A DNA stretch of 64,000 nt from Bondarzewia mesenterica (taxonomy: Eukaryota; Basidiomycota; Agaricomycetes; Russulales; Bondarzewiaceae). The notes under the pieces were generated by a model. That model was not told where the DNA came from. It ran no database searches and saw nothing but the letters and a program-made list of their open reading frames with translations. Where the stretch lies: contig SGPL01000007.1 in NCBI GenBank assembly GCA_004802705.1, positions 88,284 to 152,283 of the forward strand, given 5' to 3'. The position numbers were made by a program, and so were the translations under genes. Below, in pieces: positions 10,790 to 22,948 of this stretch. Each line of letters opens with the position of its first letter. Within the stretch, counting starts at the first letter, position 1.

Positions 10790-11762
10790 CCGGGATCATG
10801 AATGAAAAAGGAATTTCAGTTGCTGAAGATATTTTCCCTAATATGCTTTTCTTTTTCGAGAAGAATGGACCTTGGGAGAGGAGGACGATGGGGACGGATG
10901 AGGCCTGACAATTGCCGGCGAGGTCCGGGTCGCGGTAAAACCGATAGTGAAGAAAGTCTTTATATTACTCGGTTACGTCACGAATTTTGTAGTTGGGAAA
11001 AGCTCATCGCAGTTGTAAGTAAAAAGAAAGAGGCATCAACATTAACCATCAGCTGGCTGGAGCTGCTTTGAAAGTACCGGCTGTATCTTTAGAGGAGGGC
11101 AACGTCTGTGAATCGGGACCAACTTATAGACGGGATCGCAGAGAATCATCAGATTTGGAACAGAATTAGGGCTTACTACGTATAATGACATGTGCTTTTC
11201 TACACTGGTGTCGGATGAGCCAGATTTCAAGTATTTTTACCACCAGGAAGGGCACCCAGTGCGGGCACGGACCTGCATACAGATATAGCTATCACGTGAT
11301 ATATTATGTCAGTGAATTTCTTTCAATTCTTGTTCTTTTTGCCGGGTGCGCATTCCACTCCTCCCTCTCTGCCATCTATCAGTCCATATTACGCTGTATT
11401 GTTTCCCATACCTGAGAGCTCTACAGACAAGAGCAGAGGGTAAAGAGGCATATGAACGACGTTTTTGCTTTTTTGGAGCCATTCCTTTGAATGAAAGTTG
11501 TTGACTATCCGAGTGTATTCAATTGAAGACTGGTGCGCCATGATTTAATATTGCCAGCATCCGATCACTGTTGTAAAAATGAGATTTAACTACTATTTAA
11601 CTGCTTCATCGCCAATAATTTCTAGATTCATTTGTGAGGATCGTACATTTGGTACGAAGGTTCTTCCGGGCCATCTGCATACGGATCCGCAATCCTGTGC
11701 TTTCCCCACATGATTCAAACCCGCATCACCATTGCAATCAACATCGTGAATTGACGAACAAG
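10790..11762. other. Divergent intergenic region
   Basis: AT-richer than its neighbours. No convincing exon, RNA gene or repeat. It presumably contains the promoters of the small basic-protein gene (minus) and the sorting nexin gene (plus). Confidence 0.45.
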
Positions 11763-14534
11763 ATGACCACTCTCCCGCGAGTGAAATCGCCACTTACGCC
11801 TACTGGATTATCAAGTCTGTTCTTCTCATTCACCCGTTCGCAGGACGATCAGCAACCCGGGTCTCGCGTCAAGTCTGCTATCGAGATCCATCCCTCCTTT
11901 GACTTCGATGCAGGCATAAACACCTCTGCTGCGTGGACAGAGCATCTTGACTCTGACGGACAAGGGCCAAATTCGCTCTCCGACGACGAGCCAGAAGATG
12001 CTTTCGAAGACGAGATCGATGGCCGTGCTGCCAGAGTTCTGTACAAGTTTGAAGGAAAGCCGGAATTCAGAGAGCTTTCTGTTGCGGGGGGAGAACAGGT
12101 CGAAATCATAAGAGAGCAAGTGGGCGATGGGTGGAGCTTGGCAAAGAACGAGAGCGGTGAGATTGGGCTACTTCCCCAGTCTTATTATACCGTAAATACG
12201 CTTTTATCATCTCAATCATCCTTTTTCATATTTCATCCCTTCAGTTCACTGTCGACTTCATTTCTTCCCCTGAGGAGAGCAGTCACGCTCGCATCAGTAC
12301 ACGCACGCAACGGCAAGGCCTTTCAACCACCTCATTGACACCACGCGCCTCGCCTACACGCTCACCTATAACCCTCGCTCCCGCTGGTCCTATCATTGTA
12401 CAAACCACTGGAGAACGTATGATGGCTGCATTCCCAAGCTTCCGACAGAGCCTCCTCGGCGGCAAGAACTTAAACAGATTCTCGAGTTTTGTCACAAGTG
12501 GTGCTGAAGCGTACGTATTGAGGGGAGAGGGAGCTACAGGTGAAGCCGACGCAACATTCCCTCCGTCAACGCACAATCTCGAGTACAGCGAAGATGAAGA
12601 CGAAGACGACGAGAGGGACGGGAGTGACACTGACGGGACGGGGAAGGTCAGGTTTAGCGAAGCTGATAGGCACTTCGTCGACGCAGGACCATCTTGGAAA
12701 TCCAAGGTACCGCCGTTTCGAGTGCTTGTTCACTCGCCATCGAAACGTACATCGACTCTGTCGGGCGCGTATACAATCTATAGTGTCACCTCGCTTTTCC
12801 ACCTCCCTCAATCCGACCTGGACCCTGACTCTCCTCCGCAATCACCTGCACGCATCACCGTGCATCGCCGATTTTCCCATTTTGTCGTGCTCCACACTGC
12901 CCTGACGCGTCGTCTACCGGGAATTGCACTCCCGCCTCTCCCAGAGAAACAATACGCCGGGCGTTTCAACGATGATTTCGTTGAGGCTCGACGGGGTGAT
13001 CTCGAAAGATATCTTGAGAAGGTTGTCAGACATCCTGTTGCAAGGTATGCCGAGGTACTCACATTTTTCTTGGGCTGTGAGAGTGAAACGGTGATTATGC
13101 TTCAATCGTGTCATGCCTTGACAGAACTGACTGCGTTTTCGAACTAGGAATGGAAACGACAACTTCCCCGACATCTTGCTTTACCGCCAGCCGGACCAAT
13201 CTTTTTTGCTAATGTCTTCCACCCTGCCTACAACCTCGATGCGGATGAGGCTGTTGAAGTCGTTGACAAGTTTGAGACACATACGATGGCAGTGGGTGCG
13301 GGCGTACAAGATATGCGTAGTATATTCGGGCAAATTCGGCAAGCACGAGTAGGTGAGCTCTATTTGCTCGAAATTTCTGCTGTACGAACGGTTTTCACGG
13401 CTGTGATGGTCAGAAATGTCCAAGGCCGAACATCTTCTTTCGTATTCGTTGCTTTCCTTGATCACTTCCAAGCGCCTAGCTCCAGCATCGAGTCCAGAGT
13501 ACGATGATGATGCGTACGAATCGGATCGCGATTCCGAAATTGAGGATAAAAGGCAAGACGGTAAGAAGAAGGGCCTTCTCAATGAAGAAGGGGCATGGTG
13601 CTGGCGAGAGGGTTGTGAAGGTATGTAAGTCTACACATGCATGCAGCAAGGCACCGGGGTAATTGAACGAAACGCATGCTGTCCAGATTGTCTCAAGCTC
13701 ACGAAGGCTCTGCAGAAGACGGCTGAGACGTTGCAAAGCGTGGGGGACTTATACGATGACCACGTGAATCAGGTCTCTTGTTTGGCAATGTCGGCAACGC
13801 ACTCAATCTTGTCTGTTGTAGGCTCGGAGAACGCAATTGGCTACTCACGAGGCCTTGAAAGGCGTTGCTCATCCGTCGCAGCTTTATGCTGTATGTCTTA
13901 TAGCTTTTGTCGCCTACATGTGGCGCTGACGCTATCCATATTTTGCACCAGCCTGTCGTTGATACACACCGAAACGCACTCTCACGTTTTACTGAGGCAA
14001 CACGTAATGACGGCGTGCGTTGCATTTCGCCTAGGATTGCTTCCATCACTGACTTGGTTTGAAAGACCGATGAGGAGGTTGCAGCGCGCTGCGAGACAGT
14101 CCTCAATACGACGATGGCTGAGATGGAGACCTACCATACTCAAAAAGTCGAGGACTTCTCCAGCCTCGCCAAAGAGCACCTCGACGGTGAGATCGCCTTC
14201 TACGAGCAGGCACGTTCATCAATGTCTCCGCCTTCTCCCCACTGCTCACAGTAGCAATATAAATCCATGTAGATTTTGAGTCGCCTCCGCACGGCCCGCC
14301 GTACGTTTGACCCACCAATCTACGACCATCTTAGTACTGGCCCCCGCCAACCATCCATCTACGAGCGGGATCTCTCCGATTCACCTCCCGCACCAGAGGC
14401 GCTTCCACAGCCGTGTCCTTCACGTGTTTGACTCTACACCGATGCGTCCAGTGAGCCAGGCATTGCAAGATGGTGTCGGACTATTGCTTGGAAGTGCGAC
14501 AGGGCGGGCTAGTGTGTTTAGTCGGTTTTGGTAG
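11763..14534 (+). CDS. SH3-PX-BAR sorting nexin (SNX9-like)
   Basis: Predicted membrane-remodelling protein of the sorting nexin type, binding phosphoinositides through PX and curved membrane through BAR, likely in endocytosis or endosomal traffic. ATG 11763 (MTTLPRVKSPLTPTG). An SH3 domain comes first (AARVLYKFEGKPEF, ending GEIGLLPQSYYT). A low-complexity acidic linker follows (EYSEDEDEDDE), then a PX domain (ITVHRRFSHFVVLH, LPPLPEKQYAGRFND, RYLEKVVRHPVARYAEV). Small exons then give a coiled BAR-like region (KALQKTAETLQSVGDLYDDH, TQLATHEALKGVAHP, VEDFSSLAKEHLDGEIAFYE, LRTARRTFDPPIYDH). Near the C-terminus the frame ends at a TGA (14429-14431), but a +1 frame continues into STPMRPVSQALQDGVG and a plausible end SVFSRFW at 14534; one extra base would explain this. 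Confidence 0.82.
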
Positions 14535-15389
14535 GAGAATAGGCAGGGGCGTGACTAGGCGAGAGGATAGCATTGGACATGAAAGAGCACGTACCATACT
14601 GATTCAACGGACACAACTTATGAACGGGTAGAAACTGTTAGGTGATTGATATCCTCGTATTTATGATAGGAATGTGGCATTCGACTTTGATACGCGGATA
14701 CGTACATGTCTCTGTACAAACACCCAACGTGTCTAAGATTTCATTGGCAACATTCAAAGATAAGGCGATGTCATGACATTCGGACATAAAATGAGATGGA
14801 ATTAAACAGGTGAAACACAATCAAAAAGACTGCCTGATCGAGATTTCGCGGAGACGAAATTCGAAGGCAGGCCAATGAATTGCGTCAGCCGTCAAGAGAC
14901 AATGCGCAAAGTACAACCCCCTCATCTTGTCCCGTTCCATTGTCTCCGTGTAAGTACAACTAGCAAGGAGATCAAACAAAACGGAGCGAGATGTCCATAC
15001 CACTGCAACCAACACCATATCCGCAAATTGTTCGACGAGTAAATTGGAAGAAATGATACCTGCGAATCGTGTTATACAAGATGAGGTCGTGCATGAGGCT
15101 GCAAGAGAACACTGCAACAGACCGTCACCGATGCCACATTCAGAGATGCGGAATTCACTTACCTTCGACAGACACAGAGGAAGAAATGACATGCCCTGAC
15201 AACAATTTGTGCAATTAGGTGACTCTAGCTTAGAGAGAAAGTAAACGGACTCCCGGATGGTCGCTGCCTACTGCCTAGGTCACTTTTGTATGCAAGATGA
15301 TATGCCCTCGAATGCCCAATCTGCCATAGTGGCGAGACAAAGGACGCGACTGACATAAATACATACCTATAGAACTTGCCTCCTTGCCT
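14535..15389. other. Convergent intergenic region
   Basis: Between the 3' ends of the sorting nexin gene and the G-patch gene. A 123-codon minus-strand frame (14821-15192) is broken by apparent splice-like signals and has no recognisable domain; I do not call it a gene. Confidence 0.45.
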
Positions 15390-18300
15390 CTAGTCATCGG
15401 CATCGTCCCCTTCAGAATCGCTGATGGTCAAGATGCACGCTTCATGACTTGTCTCTGGCCAACACTGCTTCTGCGATGCATGAAGATACCCATTTTTTGA
15501 GTAAACAGACTTGACAGCGTTATTGGGATGCGAGGTCTCGGATGGTGTATTCGGTCTTGAAGTCCTCTCCTCCATCAAACTAGCAGAATCAGCAACACCT
15601 CAACCCTTCCCGTTCCAAGATCCAAAACACAAGGGCCAACGAAACACGCACCGGTTCTGTTCTCTTAACCGGGCCAAAATTTTGTCCTTCTCCAACTTGG
15701 TCCTCGCGACTTGCAACTGGGCCATCAGCTTCTTTGTCTCTTCTATATGCGACTCAAGCGCTTTATGCCGAGCGGCCAAGTCTGATCGCTCAGACGCCAA
15801 CTTGACGCGCTTGGGAGGTGGGGCACGGCTGATTGCTTCGGAGATGAAAGAGTCGGCGAGGTCTCGAATAGCAGAAGGGGTAGCACTCGCATGTGAGTCC
15901 TTGGGAAGGGACAGAATAATAGTCGATGCCACAGAGTGCGAAAGTTGACCACTTGTCTGAGCAACGGGCTCAAGAAGGGCATCAGGATCAGAAATAATAT
16001 CAGGCAACTTTGCAGAACCCACAGAATCTTCCCTCTTCCTCTTGCTGAGCAAAACCGTCCGACGCAAAGACTCCTCTTTGCAGAGCTTGGTCACACCTGC
16101 CACAGGTGCCGACACACTGGCCCCTTCGGACGAAGACCGCGCCATTAACTGGAGGAGGAGATGCAGAACTCGTTACGCTCCTAGATTTAGCCATTGCTGC
16201 CTTAGCCTTCGTTATCTTTTCTTCGAGTTCCTTCTGCCGTGCAAGTAGATATTGCTTGTCGTGAAGTTTTGCAAAAGGCTCTGGAGGTGCTGATAACGGC
16301 GTGGGAGTCGGTGATGGCGACGACGACCGAGGCCGTGATGAAGTTACAAGAAGCGAAGATGGGGGGGCGAGAGGCAAAGTTGCAAGTGGAATATCAAGGG
16401 GCTCCACTGTCGGAAGAAGTTCTGCTGGCTTTGCTACAGGCTCTGTGGGCTGGGGTAGAATTTCGTCGTCATCGACATTCATGACGGAAGCTTTTGAAAG
16501 TACTTCATTCCCCGCAGGAACATTCAGGAGATAACCAGTACCATCTACGCTTGAAGTTACACGAGCGGAAGGCGGTGGGCTTGAATCGATATCCATATCT
16601 TCATCTTCTGACTCGTAAACCTCAGGCATAGATGCAGCAAGAAACCTTGGAGGCTTAACCCTAAGTTCCGCCTTGGGCGTTGGTCGAGAGACCAAGACGG
16701 ATGCTGTGTCACTGGGACCGCGGTTGCCCGGTGTCAATTGCATATCGGTATTTGCTGGTGGAGTGCCTGGACCAACGTGTGGCGTAGGTTGCCCGGATAC
16801 TTGGGATGAGAGGGGCGAAACATCAACCTTGTGAACAACAGGTAGATCGCGAGTCAGAGATGGAGTAGAAGTTGATAAGGCTTTCGAACGCGTCTTTGGC
16901 ACACGTTGAGGTCCAATCAGAGCGGCTGGAAGTGAAGTGTTTGCCACCGTGCGTGTCCCCTCTTCCACCTTCTGTTTTTGACTCTTCTTTTTAGTCTTTT
17001 TTGATGGCCCAGGCATCTCATCTTCTACTTCCACGATTTCTCCTTCCTCCAAAGCCTTGGGTGGCGGACGATAGAACCAGACGCGAACGCCGCCAAGACC
17101 CTCTAGACCACTCATACGACGACTTTCCCATGCGCACCGCGCCGCGCCCTTGGTTGGGAACTCGATGAGCGCCTTAGTATGAGCGAGCTCGATGCGGCGA
17201 GGTGAGGGGCCATTGAGCGAAGAAAGCCACTCCTCAATAAACTCAACCGACCGAAACTTGCGTGGCAACGTCTCCATGACAAGCGTCCGTGACGGGTTGG
17301 GTGGTGGGGAAAGATCTTCGATTGGAAAAGACCCACGAGGACATGGTAATTTCGTATCCGGGTTCATACCAATGGTTCGGTTGTCATGCAGAACGTAAGG
17401 AATGTGGAAAGGACCTTTGGAGACGGGATGTGGCGTAGGCGCACTGGCGTTGGCCTTGGAGCTAGACGCGACTCCAGAGGCAGTGTCAACAGAATTGGTG
17501 CTCGGCTGACAAGAAGATAGAGGCTTAGAAGGAAGAGGGAACGGCGTGCGAAATGCTGGGCTCTCTGCAACCGGCTCTGGAGGTATCTGTCCTTGTTCAA
17601 AATGAAACGGGAGACTGAACGGCATGAAAGCATGAGGAATCCCCATATCCGGATATAAAGCCGGTGCATCGAAGAGGTTAGGCATGTGAGTGGGAAATTG
17701 TGACGAGAAGAGAGCGCTGCCTGGGTTTGACCAGTTCAGAAAATTATGCGTGACGGTTGGATCTGGAGTGAACAAGTTTTCGAGCGGGGAAGGATGTTGC
17801 AAAAATTGGGAATCAGGAGTAAATGCTTCGACGGGCAGCTCAGCAGGGATGCAGAGTGGCGGAAGGCTGATACGAGCAGGTTGGCGGGGACGTGGAGAAG
17901 GGAGACGATTCTGCTTTAATACAGGTTCCTCCCTTAATGGCACGAAAGGATGCGGTGGCGTGCGGCGGCTCTCTGGAGGCGACAACTGTTGTTTCTGGCG
18001 CGCGACTTCTCATCAGGTGCCTTCTTCTCTTTTATCGGCATAGCCTGACTTTGTTCTATGGGATCGAAATCAGTATCGGGAGGTTCTCCCGCACCCAAGC
18101 CCGCCTGGCACCATATGCGCTTCAGAGATGTCGTGACGGGGCGAGTTAAGCCTAAATGTTTTGAACACAATTGAGCCCTTTCAAAAATCTTCCTTAGACG
18201 ACACATACCTTCCAGGTTGGGGCCTAGTCCATGACCGGGCTGGTAACCCATGCGGAGGAGGATGTTGTATCCCTTGCTTTCCTTGATCATGTCGTCGTCT

Positions 18301-18566
18301 TCCATCCAGTCTTCAGTGAGAACAACACGATCTCCTCCGACTGTCGCGTATTTTTCATGCTCCCAGTCATCGACAAAGACAGTGTCTTTGTTAATAGTGT
18401 CGTCATCTCGTCCCTCCAAGCCCCTTGCGAGTTGACGAGGTGATGGAGATGGTGCAGCACTTGTAGGCTGAAGCTGCTGGGCGACGAGCCGCGCGTCTGC
18501 AGACTCGTCATCTGAATCATCAATGACAATAGGTGACTGCGAAGAACCAATCCCGTAAGTAATCAT
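15390..18566 (-). CDS. G-patch and RRM-like domain protein, about 1000 residues (two frame breaks)
   Basis: Probable RNA-processing protein. The ATG complementary to 18564-18566 opens YGIGSSQSPIVIDDSDDE. A G-patch follows, spliced at a GTATGT donor near 18209 (YNILLRMGYQPGHGLGPN, then QAGLGAGEPPD). A one-base frame change near 18000-18020 leads into a long Pro/Ser-rich region and an RRM-like fold (RTLVMETLPRKFRSVEFIEE, KALIEFPTKGAARCAWESRR, GVRVWFYR). Basic and coiled-coil segments follow (KKTKKKSQKQK; QYLLARQKELEEKITKAKAA). A second one-base change near 16140-16160 leads to LSKRKREDSVGS and SHIEETKKLMAQLQVARTK. The last exon after donor GTGCGT ends ISDSEGDDADD, stop 15390-15392. Alternatively these are two genes, a short G-patch protein and an RRM protein, but the RRM frame has no upstream ATG for about 100 codons. 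Confidence 0.6.
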
Positions 18567-20030
18567 AGGAGGATGTCTCGCAGCACTGCAGTGTTGAGGT
18601 GAGCGTGAGGTGAGCGTTTGAGCCTGGTGAGGGGAGAAAACTGGTCATCAACGGTGGCTGACGTGCCGACGTTCCAACAAATTGTGGCGCGCAACTTATG
18701 GGTCCTTATTTATCGCCTTAATAAGTAAATATCCTCTCGCGCAGGATTCGAGGACTCGAACCAGTCGTCAGGCATTTTCAACGTTTTGGATCTGAAACCC
18801 TATTGCGACCAGCCGCCAGGCTGGAAATTAGAGGAACAGCAACAGCACGCGATTAATCCCTCTCATTGAACGTCTTAACTCTCAAAATATCGAGAGCTGA
18901 GGCTGAACATCCGAAGGCCTTTAACGGTAGGATATCACGCCTCTGCTGCGATTACGACGAATGTATACATAGGGCACACTTCAGCTTGGGCCGCCTGATG
19001 GAGGAACAGTTCAAGCCGGTACGAGCGATTATGCTGGCAGCAGACGACGATGTCGTGAGTCACACTGTAACTCGATAGAAGGTAAGCTCCGAAGGCTATT
19101 AACGAGCCAATCCTCAAATAGGGACCCGCAGATTGAGGATGAATGAATGCATGGCCGCGCTCACCACCAGGGTCACTCGTGCTCAGGCTCCACAACTCCC
19201 AGCGTGATGCGTATGGCCATGAAGGCACTGTCAATGAAGGGAGGAATCGACGGTTGCTTACGAGGCAGTCTGTATGCGACGACACCTATTTTGCACGCGA
19301 TGCATCATCACTCCCTCGTTCTATCAGCCCGACACTAACAATCACTCCGTCTGCCAAGACATCCGCGACCTTACGGCCCTCTTTTGCCTGGTGCTCCGCT
19401 CTCTTAATAAATTCTCCTTTAACAGCTTTAGCGCGTGCGATCTTAGAGAGCCAAAACTCGATGATTAAAGCGAACAATGGACAGAGAACGATGGATGCAC
19501 GCACTTCTTTCGTGTGATGCAGACATTCTAGGTAGTCATCGGCTTGCGGTCGGCACTGAGTCGGACTATCCGTCTGGGCATAACACTAATTTGAAGAACC
19601 ATCATGAGTCGGCGAAACAGTCCAGAATGCTTTGAATATACTTTGGAGAACTCCTGCCAGTACGCAAAGCACCGCGAACGGCCTGCACAAATTGCGATCA
19701 GAATGTAGATTTTGAAAAGCACTACTGCAACATACCACCGTGAAAGCCATAACCTGACTAAACCAGCAAGATGTGTGAGTCAATCAGAACATAGTAGGTC
19801 TAGGATAACAACTCACTGCCATCCTGCTGAAGCTATGGGTGAATGAGGAAGTAGTTTAGAGCGTGACGTTACGATTAGGGCTCGATTAGGAGAGTATTAG
19901 GAGTGCCGTGACTCTTCTGTCACTCGGTGATATAGTTACGTCACATGTCCTCTTCCGTAACGGCATCCAGGTAAAGCATTGACAGTCTGGCTTGGCTGTG
20001 TCCATAGTGCACAGGAAATCCGAACAACGC
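18567..20030. other. Divergent intergenic region
   Basis: About 1.46 kb between the G-patch gene (minus) and the Get5-like gene (plus). No convincing exon. A perfect pol III B-box-like string on minus (18752-18762) does not fold into a tRNA. Confidence 0.5.
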
Positions 20031-21091
20031 ATGGCTGACCAGGCAGAACTTGCATTCTTCAAGAATTTCGTCAACGCGCTTGCCTCGCAGCCGGTGACGT
20101 TTGGCAATGACTTTCAACAACCGCCGGAAAACACGCTGAAGAAAGTTCCAGTTCTGGAGGTCGGTTGAGTGGAGTCGGCGGGTTTAGACGGCAGACTGAC
20201 ACGNNGTTATGTTCAGGTCGATGTACCTCCACCGCCTGAACGCAAAGTAGACTTGGCGCAGTCAATCGGTCAGCGTCTTCTAAATCGAAATCCCGACAGC
20301 CGCACATATATATAAGTGATATCNTTCTGACANCGCCTCGCCAGACACTCTCCAAGTCGCCTTTAAATCGCTCAAGCCTCCTTTCTCCGTTACTATTACT
20401 GTGTCTCCCACAGACTCCATCTCTTCAATCAAGACACAACTAGCTGCGCAATCTCGCGCACCCCCAGCCGACGCCCAGCGTTTGTTGCTCAAAGGCAAAG
20501 CCCTTGCCGACGCCAAGCTGTTGAAGGAGTATAACGTGAAGGAAGGGGACACTGTGAATCTGATGGTGAAACCAGNCTTTGAGTGGGATCCATCCAAGGA
20601 GGTGCCCAAGGAGACATNTGGAGATACGAGTAAAGCGACACTAAGCCCGAATCCGCCTGGGAAGAAGCGTGGACACAGTCGCATACCATCCGTCGTACTC
20701 TCGCCTACCCCATCTTCTCCCCTTGATAAGCCACAAGACATNCCACTTGTATTGGACACGGGCGTAACGTTCTCTGCAGATATGCCTTCCGAGTCTCCCC
20801 CTCTTCCCCAATCAACTTATCGAACAACTATGTCGAAGCCCGAGTTCTGGGAAAGGTTTCATTTTTTCCTGAGGTTAGTACCGCTTTTCGATGTCCTGGA
20901 ATTGACGGTGCCGCTCTCNCGTGTTNGAGACTGATAACGCATTTTCTTGTAATAGCACGGAATTCCAGAACCGCAGTGATGCGTCTATCGCNTTCGAGAA
21001 TTTTCTGAACGCTAGCAAGGGCATCCTCACTGTTAGCGAGATTGCGAAAATTCGGGACCACGTTGGGGTCGTAGGCATGGCGGGCACGTGA
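20031..21091 (+). CDS. Ubiquitin-like domain protein, Get5/Mdy2-like
   Basis: Likely part of the GET machinery that hands tail-anchored membrane proteins to the ER. ATG 20031 opens MADQAELAFFKNFVNALASQ; exon 2 begins VDVPPPPERKVDLAQ. The ubiquitin-like domain is clear (TLQVAFKSLKPPFSVTITV, then ADAQRLLLKGKALADAKLL and NVKEGDTVNLMVKP). A Ser/Pro-rich linker follows, and a C-terminal helix pair split by an intron near 20878-20956 (MSKPEFWERFHFFLR; GILTVSEIAKIRDHVGVVG) fits the short Get5 homodimerisation domain. Stop 21089-21091. The join between exon 2 and the ubiquitin domain cannot be resolved because unknown bases at about 20324 and 20333 fall there. The Get5 identity rests on architecture and is less certain than the ubiquitin fold. 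Confidence 0.65.
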
Positions 21092-21199
21092 GCGAGATAN
21101 GTTACACGNNTCGGAGCACTCNGCAGGCTACGANTAGGGAGGATAGGAGGGATGTCATNTGAAGTTCNCATGGAGNATCAGGAACTTTTCTCTTCGGTG

Positions 21200-22148
21200 N
21201 NNNNNNNNNNNNNNNNNNNNNNNNNNNNNNNNNNNNNNNNNNNNNNNNNNNNNNNNNNNNNNNNNNNNNNNNNNNNNNNNNNNNNNNNNNNNNNNNNNNN
21301 NNNNNNNNNNNNNNNNNNNNNNNNNNNNNNNNNNNNNNNNNNNNNNNNNNNNNNNNNNNNNNNNNNNNNNNNNNNNNNNNNNNNNNNNNNNNNNNNNNNN
21401 NNNNNNNNNNNNNNNNNNNNNNNNNNNNNNNNNNNNNNNNNNNNNNNNNNNNNNNNNNNNNNNNNNNNNNNNNNNNNNNNNNNNNNNNNNNNNNNNNNNN
21501 NNNNNNNNNNNNNNNNNNNNNNNNNNNNNNNNNNNNNNNNNNNNNNNNNNNNNNNNNNNNNNNNNNNNNNNNNNNNNNNNNNNNNNNNNNNNNNNNNNNN
21601 NNNNNNNNNNNNNNNNNNNNNNNNNNNNNNNNNNNNNNNNNNNNNNNNNNNNNNNNNNNNNNNNNNNNNNNNNNNNNNNNNNNNNNNNNNNNNNNNNNNN
21701 NNNNNNNNNNNNNNNNNNNNNNNNNNNNNNNNNNNNNNNNNNNNNNNNNNNNNNNNNNNNNNNNNNNNNNNNNNNNNNNNNNNNNNNNNNNNNNNNNNNN
21801 NNNNNNNNNNNNNNNNNNNNNNNNNNNNNNNNNNNNNNNNNNNNNNNNNNNNNNNNNNNNNNNNNNNNNNNNNNNNNNNNNNNNNNNNNNNNNNNNNNNN
21901 NNNNNNNNNNNNNNNNNNNNNNNNNNNNNNNNNNNNNNNNNNNNNNNNNNNNNNNNNNNNNNNNNNNNNNNNNNNNNNNNNNNNNNNNNNNNNNNNNNNN
22001 NNNNNNNNNNNNNNNNNNNNNNNNNNNNNNNNNNNNNNNNNNNNNNNNNNNNNNNNNNNNNNNNNNNNNNNNNNNNNNNNNNNNNNNNNNNNNNNNNNNN
22101 NNNNNNNNNNNNNNNNNNNNNNNNNNNNNNNNNNNNNNNNNNNNNNNN
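21200..22148. other. Assembly gap (949 Ns)
   Basis: Unbroken run of N. Open frames crossing it are artefacts. Isolated Ns continue on both sides (about 20.2-24.3 kb, one more at about 25.93 kb), so consensus here is weak. Confidence 0.98.
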
Positions 22149-22831
22149 CANNNCCGANGNCNGCNNNATAATCTGAATTTGCTANGACCGATTCGCCATT
22201 GGACCAAGCATGTNAACNANNACAATANNATACGTGTAAATACNTACGCACGNATGTATGCTTGTTTGAANAATTTTAGCGAAGGCGGTGGCNCGTTGCC
22301 CGTCCTTTTTGGCTCNGCCTCCTGAAGGTCCTAGAGAAAGAAGAGNGTGCGNTACTGGTGAAAATTATAAACGTATCGAATGAAGCTGAGGCCGAGACAT
22401 TGAGCGTATGAANCCACGGGAGCGATGGCGCATCATGATCTGCNGACACAAGAATTCNTCANGNCACTTGATTAANNTGGNNTTGTCGGGATGGCATGAG
22501 CAGGCTCGCAAGCCATAGCACGCCANCNCCCTGAANATTGTTCCNTCACGAAGAACTCCCGATCTGGTTAATACGCAGAGAGAAAAATATCCATTTTCGG
22601 ATCCGAATCAGAGGATGGCAAACACGTCGCGCACCGNGTCNTATCGCCCNCCCCCAAAATANTCATGCACGAGTGCACGGCATGCGGAGAGAACCAGGCT
22701 TCGTTTGTGCAAAATAACGTACTCGCCANCTGAGCAGGTCGCCGCCCTTTTCTGCATACAGAANAAAATGAGTCCAATAACGAGGCGCGACACAAACACA
22801 CAGTCAGCGGAGTCAACATCTCGGATACGGA

Positions 22832-22840
22832 TATATATAA
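22832..22840 (+). promoter_or_regulatory. Candidate TATA box of the C2H2 gene
   Basis: TATATATAA about 110 bp upstream of the ATG at 22949. Motif and spacing are plausible. Confidence 0.4.
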
Positions 22841-22948
22841 TANGTGAAGGAAGAAGAGGAGANATAATTAACAAGGGCCTANATACCACCCCACAAGCAT
22901 TCGCAAAACCTCCTACCTCACNTTCTGCTGTCTTGTTTCTATTCATTG

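Larger units (their letters stand above)
21092..22948. other. Poor-quality intergenic region with assembly gap
   Basis: Holds the N run and many single Ns. The readable parts (21092-21199, 22149-22948) show no gene. The right part should be the promoter of the C2H2 gene. Confidence 0.6.

Noticed and set aside
14821..15192. 123-codon minus-strand frame with MSFLPLCLSK start
   Set aside because: Contains internal splice-like GTAAGT and AG sites but no arrangement gives a recognisable protein; left as unannotated.
18741..18810. Possible tRNA on the minus strand (perfect B-box GGTTCGAGTCC)
   Set aside because: The flanking bases do not pair into a T stem, no acceptor stem or D arm can be drawn, and no A-box is present at the right distance.
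21152..22251. Long open frames spanning the N run on both strands
   Set aside because: They consist of unknown residues; the absence of stops is an artefact of Ns.
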